Positions 1 to 8,741 are shown, counted from the first letter of the stretch. The stretch is 64,000 nucleotides of DNA from Xanthobacteraceae bacterium (GCA_023954195.1 JAMLIK010000002.1:1-64000); one strand, 5' to 3'. Notes: generated from the letters alone by a model not told the origin. Numbers and translations: made by a program.

Positions 1-70
1 ACAATCTCGGCGTCGTCCTGGCCTGCGCGAGCACGATTATTTTCGTGTTGCGCATCCGTGCGCAACACGA
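1..70. repeat. Dispersed repeat, family B copy 1 (cut by window edge)
   Basis: This intergenic segment carries the tail TTTTCGTGTTG followed by an ATCCG-type end. The same tail recurs at about 19393-19412 and 25627-25649, each time next to a GC-rich inverted repeat beginning GTCGTCC. It lies downstream of the kdsD stop codon (minus strand), where it could act as a 3' hairpin. The left part is outside the window. Confidence 0.55.
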
Positions 71-110
71 GCTTCCGGTCAGGCTTTCCGGATGACGTCG
101 TCACATCCGC

Positions 111-1124
111 TCACGCCACGCCGGCCCGCAGCAGGTCGTGCAGATGCACGATGCCGATCGGCTTTTTGCCGTCGGTGACGAGCAGCGCGGTGATCTTCGA
201 GGTGTTGAGAATGTCGAGCGCCTCGCCGGCGAGCAGGTTGGCGCCGATGCTTTTCGGGTTTTTCGTCATCACCTCGTCGACGCGGGCGGTCATCAGGTCC
301 GGGCGCATGTGACGGCGCAGGTCGCCGTCGGTGACGATGCCGACCAGGCGGCCGTCGCCGTCGACGATGCCGACGCAGCCGAATCCCTTCGACGACATTT
401 CCACCAGCGCATCCGACATCCGGGTGCCGAGCGGCTTGAGCGGCAGCGCCGGGCCGGTGTGCATCAGGTCGCGCACGTATTTCAGCATCGCGCCGAGCTT
501 GCCGCCGGGGTGCAGCACGCTGAAATCCACCGAGGTGAAGCCGCGGCCTTCCAGCAGCGCGATGGCCAACGCGTCGCCGAGCGCCAGTTGCAGCACCGAC
601 GAGGTGGTGGGCGCGAGGTTGTGCGGGCAGGCCTCGCGCGCCTTCGGTAGCGTCAGGGCGATGTCGGCGGCCTGCGCCAGCGTCGATTCGCTCTCCGCCG
701 TCATGGCGATCAGGCTGATGCGGAACCGCTTGGCGTAGGTGATGAGGTTCTTCATCTCCGGCTGTTCGCCGGACCATGAGATCGCAAGCACGATGTCCTC
801 GGGCGTAATCATGCCGAGATCGCCGTGGCTGGCTTCGGCGGCATGGACGAAGAACGCCGGCGTGCCGGTGGAGGCGAAGGTCGCCGCGATCTTGCGGCCG
901 ATGTGGCCGGACTTGCCGAGGCCGGTGATGACGATCCGTCCCTTGGCGTCGCGCATCAGATCGATCGCGCGCGCGAAGGCCACGCCGAGCCCGCCTTGCA
1001 GGGCGGCGGCCAGCGCGGTGACGCCGCTGGCCTCGGTGTCGAGCGTCCGCAAGGCGGATCGCAGCGCGGCGTCGGTCGGATCGTCGGGAGAGGGCATCGG
1101 GGTCGTTGCGTTCGGTTCGGTCAT
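111..1124 (-). CDS. kdsD: KpsF/GutQ-type D-arabinose 5-phosphate isomerase
   Basis: Interconverts ribulose 5-phosphate and arabinose 5-phosphate, the first step toward the KDO sugar of lipopolysaccharide; cytoplasmic. The 337-residue protein has an N-terminal SIS sugar-isomerase domain (about residues 50-180, with ITGLGKSGHIGRK and the serine-rich FASTGTPAFFVH stretch). Two CBS domains follow (about 210-335, with GCVGIVDGDGRLVGIVTDGDLRR and the closing KKPIGIVHLHDLL). Length and domain order are normal for KdsD. I chose the ATG at 1124 (MTEPN...) because the open frame upstream adds only a low-complexity extension. CBS domains often bind adenine nucleotides or nucleotide sugars, but no ligand is evident here. 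The divergent neighbour is an outer-membrane barrel gene. Confidence 0.93.
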   Translation of the reverse strand: MTEPNATTPMPSPDDPTDAALRSALRTLDTEASGVTALAAALQGGLGVAFARAIDLMRDAKGRIVITGLGKSGHIGRKIAATFASTGTPAFFVHAAEASHGDLGMITPEDIVLAISWSGEQPEMKNLITYAKRFRISLIAMTAESESTLAQAADIALTLPKAREACPHNLAPTTSSVLQLALGDALAIALLEGRGFTSVDFSVLHPGGKLGAMLKYVRDLMHTGPALPLKPLGTRMSDALVEMSSKGFGCVGIVDGDGRLVGIVTDGDLRRHMRPDLMTARVDEVMTKNPKSIGANLLAGEALDILNTSKITALLVTDGKKPIGIVHLHDLLRAGVA

Positions 1125-1312
1125 GGCCGCATCCGCTGGAAGATGGCGCGGTCTTATCACGGCCGGTCGGGTGAAGGCGACGTCAGAAACCGGCCCCCTC
1201 AACGTCCCGTTAACCATAATTGTTTTAACTCCATTAACGATATTTCCCGCCGGCCGCGCCGCATTGGCCGTGCGCGGCCGTAAGTCTCTGTGTTCATTGG
1301 AGTTTGAGGGTC
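1125..1312. promoter_or_regulatory. Divergent promoter region kdsD / outer-membrane barrel
   Basis: A 188-base gap between divergent genes. The stretch at about 1208-1246 is strikingly AT-rich (GTTAACCATAATTGTTTTAA and CATTAACGATATTT) against a roughly 65% GC background, as expected for promoters in both directions. No clear -35/-10 pair or operator can be assigned by eye. Confidence 0.4.
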
Positions 1313-2986
1313 GTGAGGCGAGGTCGAGGGAGCGGTTGCCGGCGTCGGGCGCCCCGCGCGCGGCTGCTGCTCGCCTGCGGCGCGGCGCTGGTCGCGGGCA
1401 TCGCGCCGGCCGATGCCCAAATGCTGTCCGACCTGCTCAACCCGAATCCCACCCAGGTCGCGCCGATCCCGGACGTGACGGCGCTCCGCCCCGGTCGGGT
1501 CGGGACCACCCGTCTGGTCGGCGCGCCGGCGCCGGACTCCGACGCCACCGCATCGTCGCGAATCGGCACTCCGGTGGCCTCCGATGAGGGCTTCGATTCG
1601 CTCGGCCGCGAGCGGCGCAAGCCAAAACCCTATCCCGGCGCGCCGAAGCTGAAAGGGGCGGTCGCGGCCGATCCCGATCCCTATGCCAGCATGAAGCCGC
1701 TGCCGCGGATCAGTCCGCCGCCGTCGCAAAGCGCCAACAAGCCGCCGGTGCCGCCGGCGGTGGCCGGGGCGGTGGTCGGCCAGCCGTACCGCAAGCGCCT
1801 CAAGCCGGATACCGATCCGTTCGGCGCGGTCGGCGATTATGTCGGCAGTTTCCTGGTCAAGGGCGCGGTCGAGGTCGGCGGCGGCTACGACAGCAACCCC
1901 GGCCGCTTCAACGGCCAGGAGCGCGGCTCGGCGTTGTACCGCATCGCGCCCGAACTCCTGATCGCGACCGACTGGGAGCGCCACGCCATCGTCGCCGATC
2001 TGCGCGGCTCGTTCACCGGTTACGGCCAGACGTTTCCGTCGACCACCGGCATCGCATCGCCGGCGCCGGTGGTGCTGGACCGGCCCGACTTCACCGGTAA
2101 GGTCGCCGGCCGGCTCGACGTCACCCGCGACACCCGCCTGCTCGGCGAACTGCGGCTGCGCGTCGGCACTGACAATCCCGGCAGCCCCAACATCCAGGCG
2201 GGTCTTTCCAGATATCCGATCTACACCACCGTCGGCGGCTTGGCCGGCGTCGAGCAGAATTTCAATCGCCTGCAAGTGACGGTGAGCGCCACCGCCGATC
2301 ATACCGCCTATCAGGATTCCAAACTCACCAACGGCACCACGTCGAGCAACGACGACCGCAACTTCAATACGTTCGGCGGCATTGGCCGGGTCAGCTACGA
2401 GGTGATGCCGGGGCTGAAGCCGTTCGGCGAGGTGCAGGGCGACACCCGCGTCCATGAAACCAGCGTCGATCGCTCCGGCTACCGGCGCGATTCCAACGGC
2501 GGCTACGCCAAGGTCGGCACCACCTTCGAACTGACCCGGCTCATCACCGGCGAACTCGCGATCGGCTATGCGATGCGCAGCTATCAGGACCCGCGCCTCA
2601 CCCAACTGACCGGGCTCCTGACCAGCGGCTCGCTGATCTGGTCGGCGTCGCCGCTGACCACCGTGAAATTCATCACCAACACCACCGTGGACGAAACCAC
2701 GCTGCCCGGCGTCCCCGGCGTGCTGACGCGCACCTACACCGCCGAGGTCGATCACGATTTCCGCCGCTGGCTCACCGGCATCGGCCAGTTCACCTATGGC
2801 ACGCTGGATTATCAGAACGGCAACCGCCGCGACACCACCTATTCGGTGTCCGGCGACCTGATCTACAAGTTCAACCGCAATCTGTGGGTGAGAGGCACGC
2901 TGCGCCGCGACTGGCTGGAATCCACCGCCCCCGGCAACAGCAGCGCCTCGACCGTGGTGATGCTCGGCGTACGCGTGCAGAACTAG
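1313..2986 (+). CDS. Outer membrane beta-barrel protein with proline-rich N-terminal region
   Basis: The 557-residue protein starts with a signal peptide (RLLLACGAALVAGIAPADA, cleavage near DAQ). A long proline/alanine/lysine-rich segment of about 130 residues without predicted structure follows (SPPPSQSANKPPVPPAVAG). The rest is a repetitive alternating-residue barrel region (from about residue 175) rich in GGGYDSNP, VTRDTRLLGELRLR and DHDFRRWL-type strands, ending in a short valine/aromatic strand. This is the pattern of the putative outer-membrane BBP2-type beta-barrel family of Rhizobiales, for which no substrate is established. GTG at 1313 is preferred because GGAG lies 10 bases upstream; TTG at 1304 is the alternative. 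It could be a porin-like channel or a polysaccharide-export barrel; kdsD next door fits an envelope role but does not prove it. Confidence 0.75.
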   Translation: MRRGRGSGCRRRAPRARLLLACGAALVAGIAPADAQMLSDLLNPNPTQVAPIPDVTALRPGRVGTTRLVGAPAPDSDATASSRIGTPVASDEGFDSLGRERRKPKPYPGAPKLKGAVAADPDPYASMKPLPRISPPPSQSANKPPVPPAVAGAVVGQPYRKRLKPDTDPFGAVGDYVGSFLVKGAVEVGGGYDSNPGRFNGQERGSALYRIAPELLIATDWERHAIVADLRGSFTGYGQTFPSTTGIASPAPVVLDRPDFTGKVAGRLDVTRDTRLLGELRLRVGTDNPGSPNIQAGLSRYPIYTTVGGLAGVEQNFNRLQVTVSATADHTAYQDSKLTNGTTSSNDDRNFNTFGGIGRVSYEVMPGLKPFGEVQGDTRVHETSVDRSGYRRDSNGGYAKVGTTFELTRLITGELAIGYAMRSYQDPRLTQLTGLLTSGSLIWSASPLTTVKFITNTTVDETTLPGVPGVLTRTYTAEVDHDFRRWLTGIGQFTYGTLDYQNGNRRDTTYSVSGDLIYKFNRNLWVRGTLRRDWLESTAPGNSSASTVVMLGVRVQN

Positions 2987-3369
2987 AGCGCATTGGAACC
3001 GCTTCTTGTCCCGGGCGCGATGCAGCGTGCAACGCTGCGTCGCAGAACAGGGACCGTCGCAAACACCGTGGCTGGAACGGCCCCGGTTCAGCGCAGCGTC
3101 ACTTCGTGCCGCAGCGCGCCCGGAGCACGGAGCGGTTTCATCCGCCTGCCGAAGCATGTACCCGATCGACGGCACTCGCGCATCGCGCCGGCTATAACCG
3201 GAAGCTATATCCCATAACGCAATTCGGTAATTTGCGCGCGATGACCGGTTTGTATAGTTCGCCCCGACAATCGACGCACAACGTTGATGCCGACGGCTGA
3301 ACCTGAATCGTTGCGATCGCGATCATTGTCGCGCCCGCCGGGTTTGTCGCGGTCAGGGGGAAGCAAGGG
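2987..3369. other. 383-base intergenic region before the ABC operon
   Basis: No credible gene. Just after the barrel stop codon there is a dispersed-repeat-like hairpin, GCAGCGT (3022-3028), loop GCA, ACGCTGC (3032-3038), which may terminate transcription. Further on, 3190-3260 is AT-richer and has a weak promoter candidate: TTTGCG (3231-3236), 16 bases, TATAGT (3253-3258). I see no convincing operator for the sugar transporter operon. Open frames across the region have no domain features. Confidence 0.45.
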
Positions 3370-4368
3370 ATGGATGATCGCGCCAAGCCGCAATCCGTGT
3401 TGCGACATCTCAATCAGGAAAAGATCGTCTTCATTCTGACGATCGTCCTGTTCATCCTGTTCTCGATCATCCTTCCCAATTTCCTCGCGGCGAACAACAT
3501 CCTGTCGCTGATCCGCAGCGTGGCGGTGCTCGGCATCCTCGGGCTCGGCATGCTGATCGTGGTGCTGGGGCGCGGCATCGACCTGTCGCTGGTCGCCACC
3601 ATGGCGATCTCGGTGGCGTGGAGCCTGCAACTCATCAGCAGCGGCATGTCGGTGGCCTCCGCCATGACCGTCGGCCTCGCGTTCGCCGTCGGCATGAGCC
3701 TGATTACCGGCATCCTCATCGCCTACGCCGAAATTCCCTCGCTGTTCGCGACGCTGGCGATGGCGACGTTCGTTTACGGCTTCGGCCGCGCGCATCTGAT
3801 TACCGGCACCGACGTGGTCTATCTGCCGCCGGATATCGGCTGGATCGTCAAGCTCGGGCAGGGCCATGTGCTGGGCGTCCCGATGCCGATCATCGTGGCG
3901 GCGGCGCTGGCGCTGATCGTCTATCTGTTCCTGCGCTACACCAAGCCGGGACGCTTCATCTACGCCATGGGCGATAACTTCTTCACCGCGCGCACCGGCG
4001 GCGTGCCGGTGCGGCCGATCCTGGTGACGCAATACGTGCTGGCCGGCGGCATCGCCTTCATCGCCGGCATCGTCACCGCGACATCGGCGCAGGCGATGAA
4101 CACCCGCGTCGTCAATTCCAACATGATCTACGACGTGATCCTGGTGGTGGTGCTCGGCGGCGTCGGCCTCAGCGGCGGCCGCGGCAATGTCCGCAACGTC
4201 ATCGTCGGCACGCTGCTGATCGGCGTGCTGATGAACGGCATGACCATCATGGACATCCAGTACACCGTGCAGAACGTCATCAAAAGTCTGATCCTGCTGC
4301 TCGCCATCGTCGTCGACAGTATTCTCAATCCGCGCGACGAGCAGACCGGCCAGCAGGGCGACATCTAG
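3370..4368 (+). CDS. Ribose-type sugar ABC transporter permease
   Basis: An inner-membrane permease of the RbsC/XylH/AraH family (332 residues, normal length). About eight to ten hydrophobic helices begin at residue 20. The family landmark RSVAVLGILGLGMLIVVLGR followed by GIDLSL lies near residues 50-75, and the C-terminal coupling region has GGVGLSGGRGN near 255. It is the first gene of an operon with a binding protein, a second permease fused to an enzyme-like domain, a soluble relative of that domain, and a double ATPase. The two permeases probably form a heterodimer. Start ATG 3370 follows a GGGGGAAGCAAGGG ribosome-binding region. Confidence 0.9.
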   Translation: MDDRAKPQSVLRHLNQEKIVFILTIVLFILFSIILPNFLAANNILSLIRSVAVLGILGLGMLIVVLGRGIDLSLVATMAISVAWSLQLISSGMSVASAMTVGLAFAVGMSLITGILIAYAEIPSLFATLAMATFVYGFGRAHLITGTDVVYLPPDIGWIVKLGQGHVLGVPMPIIVAAALALIVYLFLRYTKPGRFIYAMGDNFFTARTGGVPVRPILVTQYVLAGGIAFIAGIVTATSAQAMNTRVVNSNMIYDVILVVVLGGVGLSGGRGNVRNVIVGTLLIGVLMNGMTIMDIQYTVQNVIKSLILLLAIVVDSILNPRDEQTGQQGDI

Positions 4369-4413
4369 GCCGCGCAGACCATTCAAACCAAGGTTTCAAC
4401 AGGGAGGACGTCG

Positions 4414-5436
4414 GTGAAAAAAGTGACTCAATTGGCGGTGGCCGCGACGGCATTGGCTGTTCTGGCGACCGGATCCGTGGCGGCGCAAGCTCAGGAGACG
4501 GACGCGTTTCGCGGTCCGGCGCTGGCCGCGCTGAAGGGCAAGACCATCGCCTACCTGCCGATCTCGCTCGGCTTCGACCTGGCGCAGGCGTGGGGCGGCG
4601 TCATCAAGACCGAGGCGATGCGCTACGGCGTCAATTTCAAGGCGCAGGATCCGAACTGGGTGACCTCGGCGATGGCGCAGGGCATGACCTCGCTGATCGC
4701 GGAGAAGCCGGACGTCATCGTTACGCAGAACCCGGACGTGCAGTCGCTGGCGCGGCTCCTGAAGCAGGCCAATGCCGCCGGCATCGCCGTGATCCAGATG
4801 AACATGCAGGGCGCGGTGCAGACCGACGCCTTCGTCGGCCCGGATTTCATCGCGCTCGGCGAACAGGTCGCTAACATGATCGTGGCCAAGTGCGGCAAGG
4901 ACACCAAGACCTCGCACAAGGTCTCGCTGGTCGAGGGCGTGCCGACCGGCGGCGTCAGCTTCTATCAGATCGAGGGCATCAAGAAGGTGTTCGCCCAGCA
5001 TCCCGAGATCAAGGTGGTGTCGAGCCAGGCCGCCGACTGGGATGCCAGCAAGGCGCGCGCCATCACCGAGACCGTGATCCAGCAGAATCCCGACCTGTGC
5101 GGCGTCATCGACGTCTGGGACGGCCAGGCCGTCGGCACCGGCGCCGCGATCAAGCAGGCCGGCAAGCAGGATCAGGTTTATTTCGTGACCTCGGGCGGCG
5201 GCGCGCAGGCGACCTGCGACCGGCTCAGTGACGGCACCTTCTCGGCGGTCGTCAACTACGACGCGCCGGGCATGGGCCGCGACGCCTGGACCGCGATCAT
5301 GATCTATCTGCAAAACAAGCAGAAGGCCGGCGCGATCAAGACCCAGATCTATTCGCCGACGCGGGTGATGACCAAGGCCGACGTCAAGGCCGGCACCTGC
5401 TGGGATCCCGAGCAGTACGCGAAACTGCTGCGCTGA
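4414..5436 (+). CDS. Periplasmic sugar-binding protein of ABC transporter
   Basis: The 340-residue protein has a typical signal peptide (MKKVTQLAVAATALAVLATG, cleavage after AQA). A periplasmic-binding-protein type 1 (Peripla_BP_4) fold follows, with the pattern AYLPISLGFDLAQAWGGVIK, KPDVIVTQNPD and GVIDVWDGQAVGTGAAIKQA. It should capture the substrate in the periplasm and hand it to the two permeases of this operon. The substrate cannot be read from the sequence; sugars, sugar alcohols and lactones are all possible for this family. The start is GTG at 4414, six bases after a strong AGGGAGGA. A strong hairpin follows its stop codon, as is common after binding-protein genes that need higher expression than the membrane parts. 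Confidence 0.9.
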   Translation: MKKVTQLAVAATALAVLATGSVAAQAQETDAFRGPALAALKGKTIAYLPISLGFDLAQAWGGVIKTEAMRYGVNFKAQDPNWVTSAMAQGMTSLIAEKPDVIVTQNPDVQSLARLLKQANAAGIAVIQMNMQGAVQTDAFVGPDFIALGEQVANMIVAKCGKDTKTSHKVSLVEGVPTGGVSFYQIEGIKKVFAQHPEIKVVSSQAADWDASKARAITETVIQQNPDLCGVIDVWDGQAVGTGAAIKQAGKQDQVYFVTSGGGAQATCDRLSDGTFSAVVNYDAPGMGRDAWTAIMIYLQNKQKAGAIKTQIYSPTRVMTKADVKAGTCWDPEQYAKLLR

Positions 5437-5442
5437 CAACGC

Positions 5443-5476
5443 GAAGCGTGACCGCGATCCGTCGCGGTCACGCTTC
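5443..5476 (+). promoter_or_regulatory. Intercistronic hairpin after binding-protein gene
   Basis: GAAGCGTGACCGCGA (5443-5457) and its exact complement (5462-5476) form a 15-bp stem with a TCCG tetraloop, six bases after the binding-protein stop codon. There is no T-run, so it is more likely an mRNA-stabilising or partial-termination element than a full terminator. By analogy with ABC operons such as malE-malF, it would raise the binding protein above the membrane components; that role is inferred. Confidence 0.65.
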
Positions 5477-5523
5477 CCTCCGATTCTCCGGCCGGCGCCC
5501 CGCGCCGCTTACGAGGCTTCCCC

Positions 5524-7650
5524 TTGGCGACGACGAGCACTCTTGCGAAGCTGCGATATCGCTACGTTCCCGATCATGTGATCGGCGAACTCTTGTCCAA
5601 GAAATGGATCGATAACGCGATCCCGTTCATGGTGCTGCTCTGCGTTGTCGGCCTGTTCGGGACCTTGATTCCGAATTTCTTCTCGGTCTCCAATCTCGCC
5701 ATCCAGGCCCGCGAACTGGGCGAGTTCGGCCTGGTCTGCATGGCGATGATGCTGGTCATCGTGGTCGGCGGCCTCGACCTCAGCGTCGGCTCCAACTTCG
5801 CGCTCGGCAATTTCATGGCGCTGGCGCTGCTCAATCTCGCCGGCTGGCCGGTGTGGGTGGCGATCCCCGCGGTGATCCTGATCTGCGGCGGCGTCGGTTT
5901 CGTCAACGGCGTGCTGATCGGCTATCTGCGCCTGCGCGCCTTTCTCACCACGCTGGTGACACTGATTATCGTGCGCGCCATCGTCGACATGCTGCTGCTG
6001 AAATACTCCAAGGCGATGTCGGTGAGCTTCTATGAATCCGACGTCTGGGATCTGATCGGGCTCGGCGGCGTCGGCGGCGTGCCGTCGAGCTTCATCATCC
6101 TGGTGGTGGTGGCGCTGATCGGCCATATCCTCCTGACGCGCAGCCGGCCGGGCTGGCGCGCGATGGCGATCGGCGGCTCGCGCCGCTCCGCGCATAATAT
6201 CGGCTTGTCGGTGCGCGGCACCGTCTGCGCCGCCTACACCATTTCCGGCATGCTGTGCGGCCTCGCCGGCCTGCTCTACGCGGCGCGGCTCGGCGGCGCC
6301 GGCACCGACACCGGCATGGGCCTCGAAATCGCCGCGCTGACGGCGGCGGTGCTCGGCGGCAACAGCCTCGGCGGCGGCCGTGGCTCGGTGGTCAAGGCGC
6401 TGATCGGCGCGGTGATCGTGCTGGTGATGACCAATGGCGTGCTGCGGATCGGCATGAACAGCGGCTCCGGCCCGATGGTGCTCGGCCTCACGCTGCTGCT
6501 CGCGGTGTTCATCGACGTGCGCTGGCTGAAGAACCGCGACAAGCTGTTGTCCAAGGTTTACGTCTCGCCGACGCTGGTCGAACTGCCGACGCCGCGCCCG
6601 ACCGACGCCGAGAACGGCGGGCCGTTGGCGCTCAACGATCGGTTGCGGGACGTCGAGATCATCGGCCTCGACGAGGTGGAATCGCCGGAAGACGTCATTC
6701 TCGACGAAAACGATTATCTCTTTTGCGGCACCCGCCACGGCGACATCGTGCGTTTTTCGCCGCCGCACTACAAGGAGTGGGAAGTCTACGCTCATATCGG
6801 CGGGTCGCCGCTCGGCATGGCGTTCGACAAGGCCGGCGACCTTCTGGTCTGCGTTGGCGGCATGGGGCTCTACAAGATCGACCGCGACCGCAACGTCATC
6901 AAGGTAACCGACGAGACCAACCGCTCGCCGTTCTCGGTGGTCGACGATTCCCGGCTGCGGCTCGCCGACGACCTCGACATCGCGCCCGACGGCAAGGTCT
7001 ATTTCAGCGAGGCCACCATCCGCTACGAGATGCACGACTGGCCGGTGGACGCGCTGGAAAGCCGCGGCAACGGCCGCATCATCTGCTACGATCCGGTCAG
7101 CGGAAAAACTCATACCGCCGTGCGGAAACTGGTGTTTCCGAACGGCGTCTGCCTGTCGCATGACGGCCAGGCGATCCTGTTCGCGGAAAGCTGGGGCTGC
7201 CGCATCAACCGCTACTGGATCGCCGGGCCGAAGGCGGGCACGGTGGAGCGGATGGTCGACCAGTTGCCCGGCTATCCCGACAACATCAACCGCGCCTCCG
7301 ACGGCACCTATTGGGCGGCGATCATGGGGATGCGCTCGCCGGCGCTCGATGTCGCGCTGCGGATGCCCGGCTTCCGCCGCCGCATGGCGCGGCGCATCGC
7401 GCCCGACCAATGGCTTTATCCGAACCTCAATATCGGCTGCGTCATCCGCTTCAACGATAACGGCGAGATCGTCGAATCGATGTGGGACAAGAGCGCCAGC
7501 AACCACCCGATGATTACTTCGATGCGTGAGCACAAGGGCTGGCTCTATCTCGGCGGCATCACCAACAACCGCATCGGCCGCATCCGGCTCGGCGACTGGG
7601 CCGACAAGACCTGGAGCAGCTACCGCAGCTATTGGGGAGCGCGCCCATGA
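5524..7650 (+). CDS. Fusion: sugar ABC permease + SMP-30/strictosidine-synthase-like domain
   Basis: The 708-residue protein is two domains in one frame. Residues about 25-335 are an RbsC-type permease (hydrophobic helices; VIVVGGLDLSVGSNFALGN; GLEIAALTAAVLGGNSLGGG). After the last helix comes the basic stretch RWLKNRDK and a linker. Residues about 375-705 are a six-bladed-propeller domain of the SMP-30/gluconolactonase/strictosidine-synthase-like superfamily (GLDEVESPEDVILDENDYLF, FPNGVCLSHDG, LPGYPDNINRASDGTYW). Positive residues after the last helix suggest the propeller is cytoplasmic. The start is TTG at 5524 with ACGAGG upstream. It overlaps the next gene by four bases (ATGA). The likely job is transport coupled to hydrolysis or sensing of the incoming compound. 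Both domains are clear; the coupling is inference. Confidence 0.85.
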   Translation: MATTSTLAKLRYRYVPDHVIGELLSKKWIDNAIPFMVLLCVVGLFGTLIPNFFSVSNLAIQARELGEFGLVCMAMMLVIVVGGLDLSVGSNFALGNFMALALLNLAGWPVWVAIPAVILICGGVGFVNGVLIGYLRLRAFLTTLVTLIIVRAIVDMLLLKYSKAMSVSFYESDVWDLIGLGGVGGVPSSFIILVVVALIGHILLTRSRPGWRAMAIGGSRRSAHNIGLSVRGTVCAAYTISGMLCGLAGLLYAARLGGAGTDTGMGLEIAALTAAVLGGNSLGGGRGSVVKALIGAVIVLVMTNGVLRIGMNSGSGPMVLGLTLLLAVFIDVRWLKNRDKLLSKVYVSPTLVELPTPRPTDAENGGPLALNDRLRDVEIIGLDEVESPEDVILDENDYLFCGTRHGDIVRFSPPHYKEWEVYAHIGGSPLGMAFDKAGDLLVCVGGMGLYKIDRDRNVIKVTDETNRSPFSVVDDSRLRLADDLDIAPDGKVYFSEATIRYEMHDWPVDALESRGNGRIICYDPVSGKTHTAVRKLVFPNGVCLSHDGQAILFAESWGCRINRYWIAGPKAGTVERMVDQLPGYPDNINRASDGTYWAAIMGMRSPALDVALRMPGFRRRMARRIAPDQWLYPNLNIGCVIRFNDNGEIVESMWDKSASNHPMITSMREHKGWLYLGGITNNRIGRIRLGDWADKTWSSYRSYWGARP

Positions 7651-8741
7651 GCACCGCGACGGGAAGCTGGTTCGAGCGGTTCCTCGGGCGCGGCGCGGCG
7701 TCGGTGACGGTGCCGCCGCTCGACGGCGCGCTGAAGCCGAACAATCTGCTGGAAGAAGCGCCGGCCGGCATCGCGGTGACCGCGCCTGACAACCTGGCGC
7801 TGTGCGCGGGCGCGCCGGTGTGGTCGAGCGGTGCGCGATTGTTTCGGCTCGACGGCGACACGCCGGCCCCGTTCGCGACGTTGCAAAGCACCGTGACCGC
7901 GCTGGCCTGTTCCGGCGCTGGCCTGATCGCGGCGGCGTGCGAAGATCACGGCATCGCCATTCTCGATCGCGACGGCAACCCGGCAAGCACGGCGTTGCGC
8001 GACGCCGGCAAATACGCCTGCGTCACCGCGCTCGCCTTCGCCGGCGAGGACGCGCTGCTGGTCTGCATCGGCTCGGCCGACAATCCGATCTCCGCGTGGC
8101 AGCGCGATCTGCTGGAGCAGAGGCGCGCCGGCGCGCTGCTGCGGATCGATCTGAAGACTGGCGAGGTCCGGCAACTCGCCTCCCGGCTTTCCTTCCCGAA
8201 CGGCGTTCTGGCGGAAGCGGACGGCAGCATCATCGTCAGCGAAAGCTGGGCCAAGCGGCTGATCCGGCTCGGGTCCGACGGCGCGATGCGCGCGCAACTG
8301 ATGGAGGATCTGCCGGGCTATCCCGCGCGGCTTTCGCGCGCGGCGCGCGGCGGCTACTGGCTGACCATTTTCGCGCCGCGCTCGCCGCTGATCGAGTTCG
8401 TGCTGCGCGAGCCGAAATATCGTCGCGCGATGATGGCGGAGGTCGCGCCGGATAACTGGATCGCGCCGGCGTTGCGCAGCGGGCAATCGTTCCATGAGCC
8501 GATGCAGGGTGGCGCGCTGAAGCAGATGGGCATTCTCAAGCCGTGGGCGCCGACGCGCTCCTATGGCCTCGTGGTCGAGGTCAATGACGGCTTCGCGCCG
8601 ATCCGCAGCCTGCACAGCCGCGCCGGCGGCCGCCGCCACGGCATCACCTCGGCGGCGGAAGCCGGCGGGCGTCTGTGGCTGACCAGCAAGGGCGGCGACG
8701 AGGTCGTCACGATCAATCTCCAAGAGATGCGAATGGAATGA
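7647..8741 (+). CDS. SMP-30/strictosidine-synthase-like protein (paralogue of preceding C-terminal domain)
   Basis: A soluble 364-residue protein with no signal peptide or membrane segment, so cytoplasmic. It aligns with the C-terminal half of the preceding fusion: SFPNGVLAEADGSIIVSESW matches FPNGVCLSHDG...AESW, and LPGYPARLSRAARGGYW matches LPGYPDNINRASDGTYW. The Asp-Asn pair of the PDN segment, a usual metal-site position in this superfamily, is replaced by Ala-Arg, so catalysis may be lost or altered. ATG 7647 overlaps the previous stop codon (ATGA), and its own stop overlaps the ATPase start, so the three genes are translationally coupled. Possible roles are a lactonase-like enzyme, a binding protein or a regulatory partner of the transporter. 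Confidence 0.78.
   Translation: MSTATGSWFERFLGRGAASVTVPPLDGALKPNNLLEEAPAGIAVTAPDNLALCAGAPVWSSGARLFRLDGDTPAPFATLQSTVTALACSGAGLIAAACEDHGIAILDRDGNPASTALRDAGKYACVTALAFAGEDALLVCIGSADNPISAWQRDLLEQRRAGALLRIDLKTGEVRQLASRLSFPNGVLAEADGSIIVSESWAKRLIRLGSDGAMRAQLMEDLPGYPARLSRAARGGYWLTIFAPRSPLIEFVLREPKYRRAMMAEVAPDNWIAPALRSGQSFHEPMQGGALKQMGILKPWAPTRSYGLVVEVNDGFAPIRSLHSRAGGRRHGITSAAEAGGRLWLTSKGGDEVVTINLQEMRME

Noticed and set aside
2984-2990. TAGAGCG shared by the stop-codon regions of the barrel gene and the LysR gene (15462)
   Set aside because: A seven-base match at two sites is weak. It may be the edge of a common rhizobial repeat, but the window gives too little sequence to show it.
2884-3300. 138-codon frame after the barrel gene
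   Set aside because: It starts inside the barrel gene in another frame, runs through a repeat-like hairpin, and has no domain or ribosome-binding site.
5509-7986. 825-codon minus-strand frame opposite the permease fusion
   Set aside because: Shadow of the fusion gene, with Arg/His/Asp-rich sequence and no start signal.
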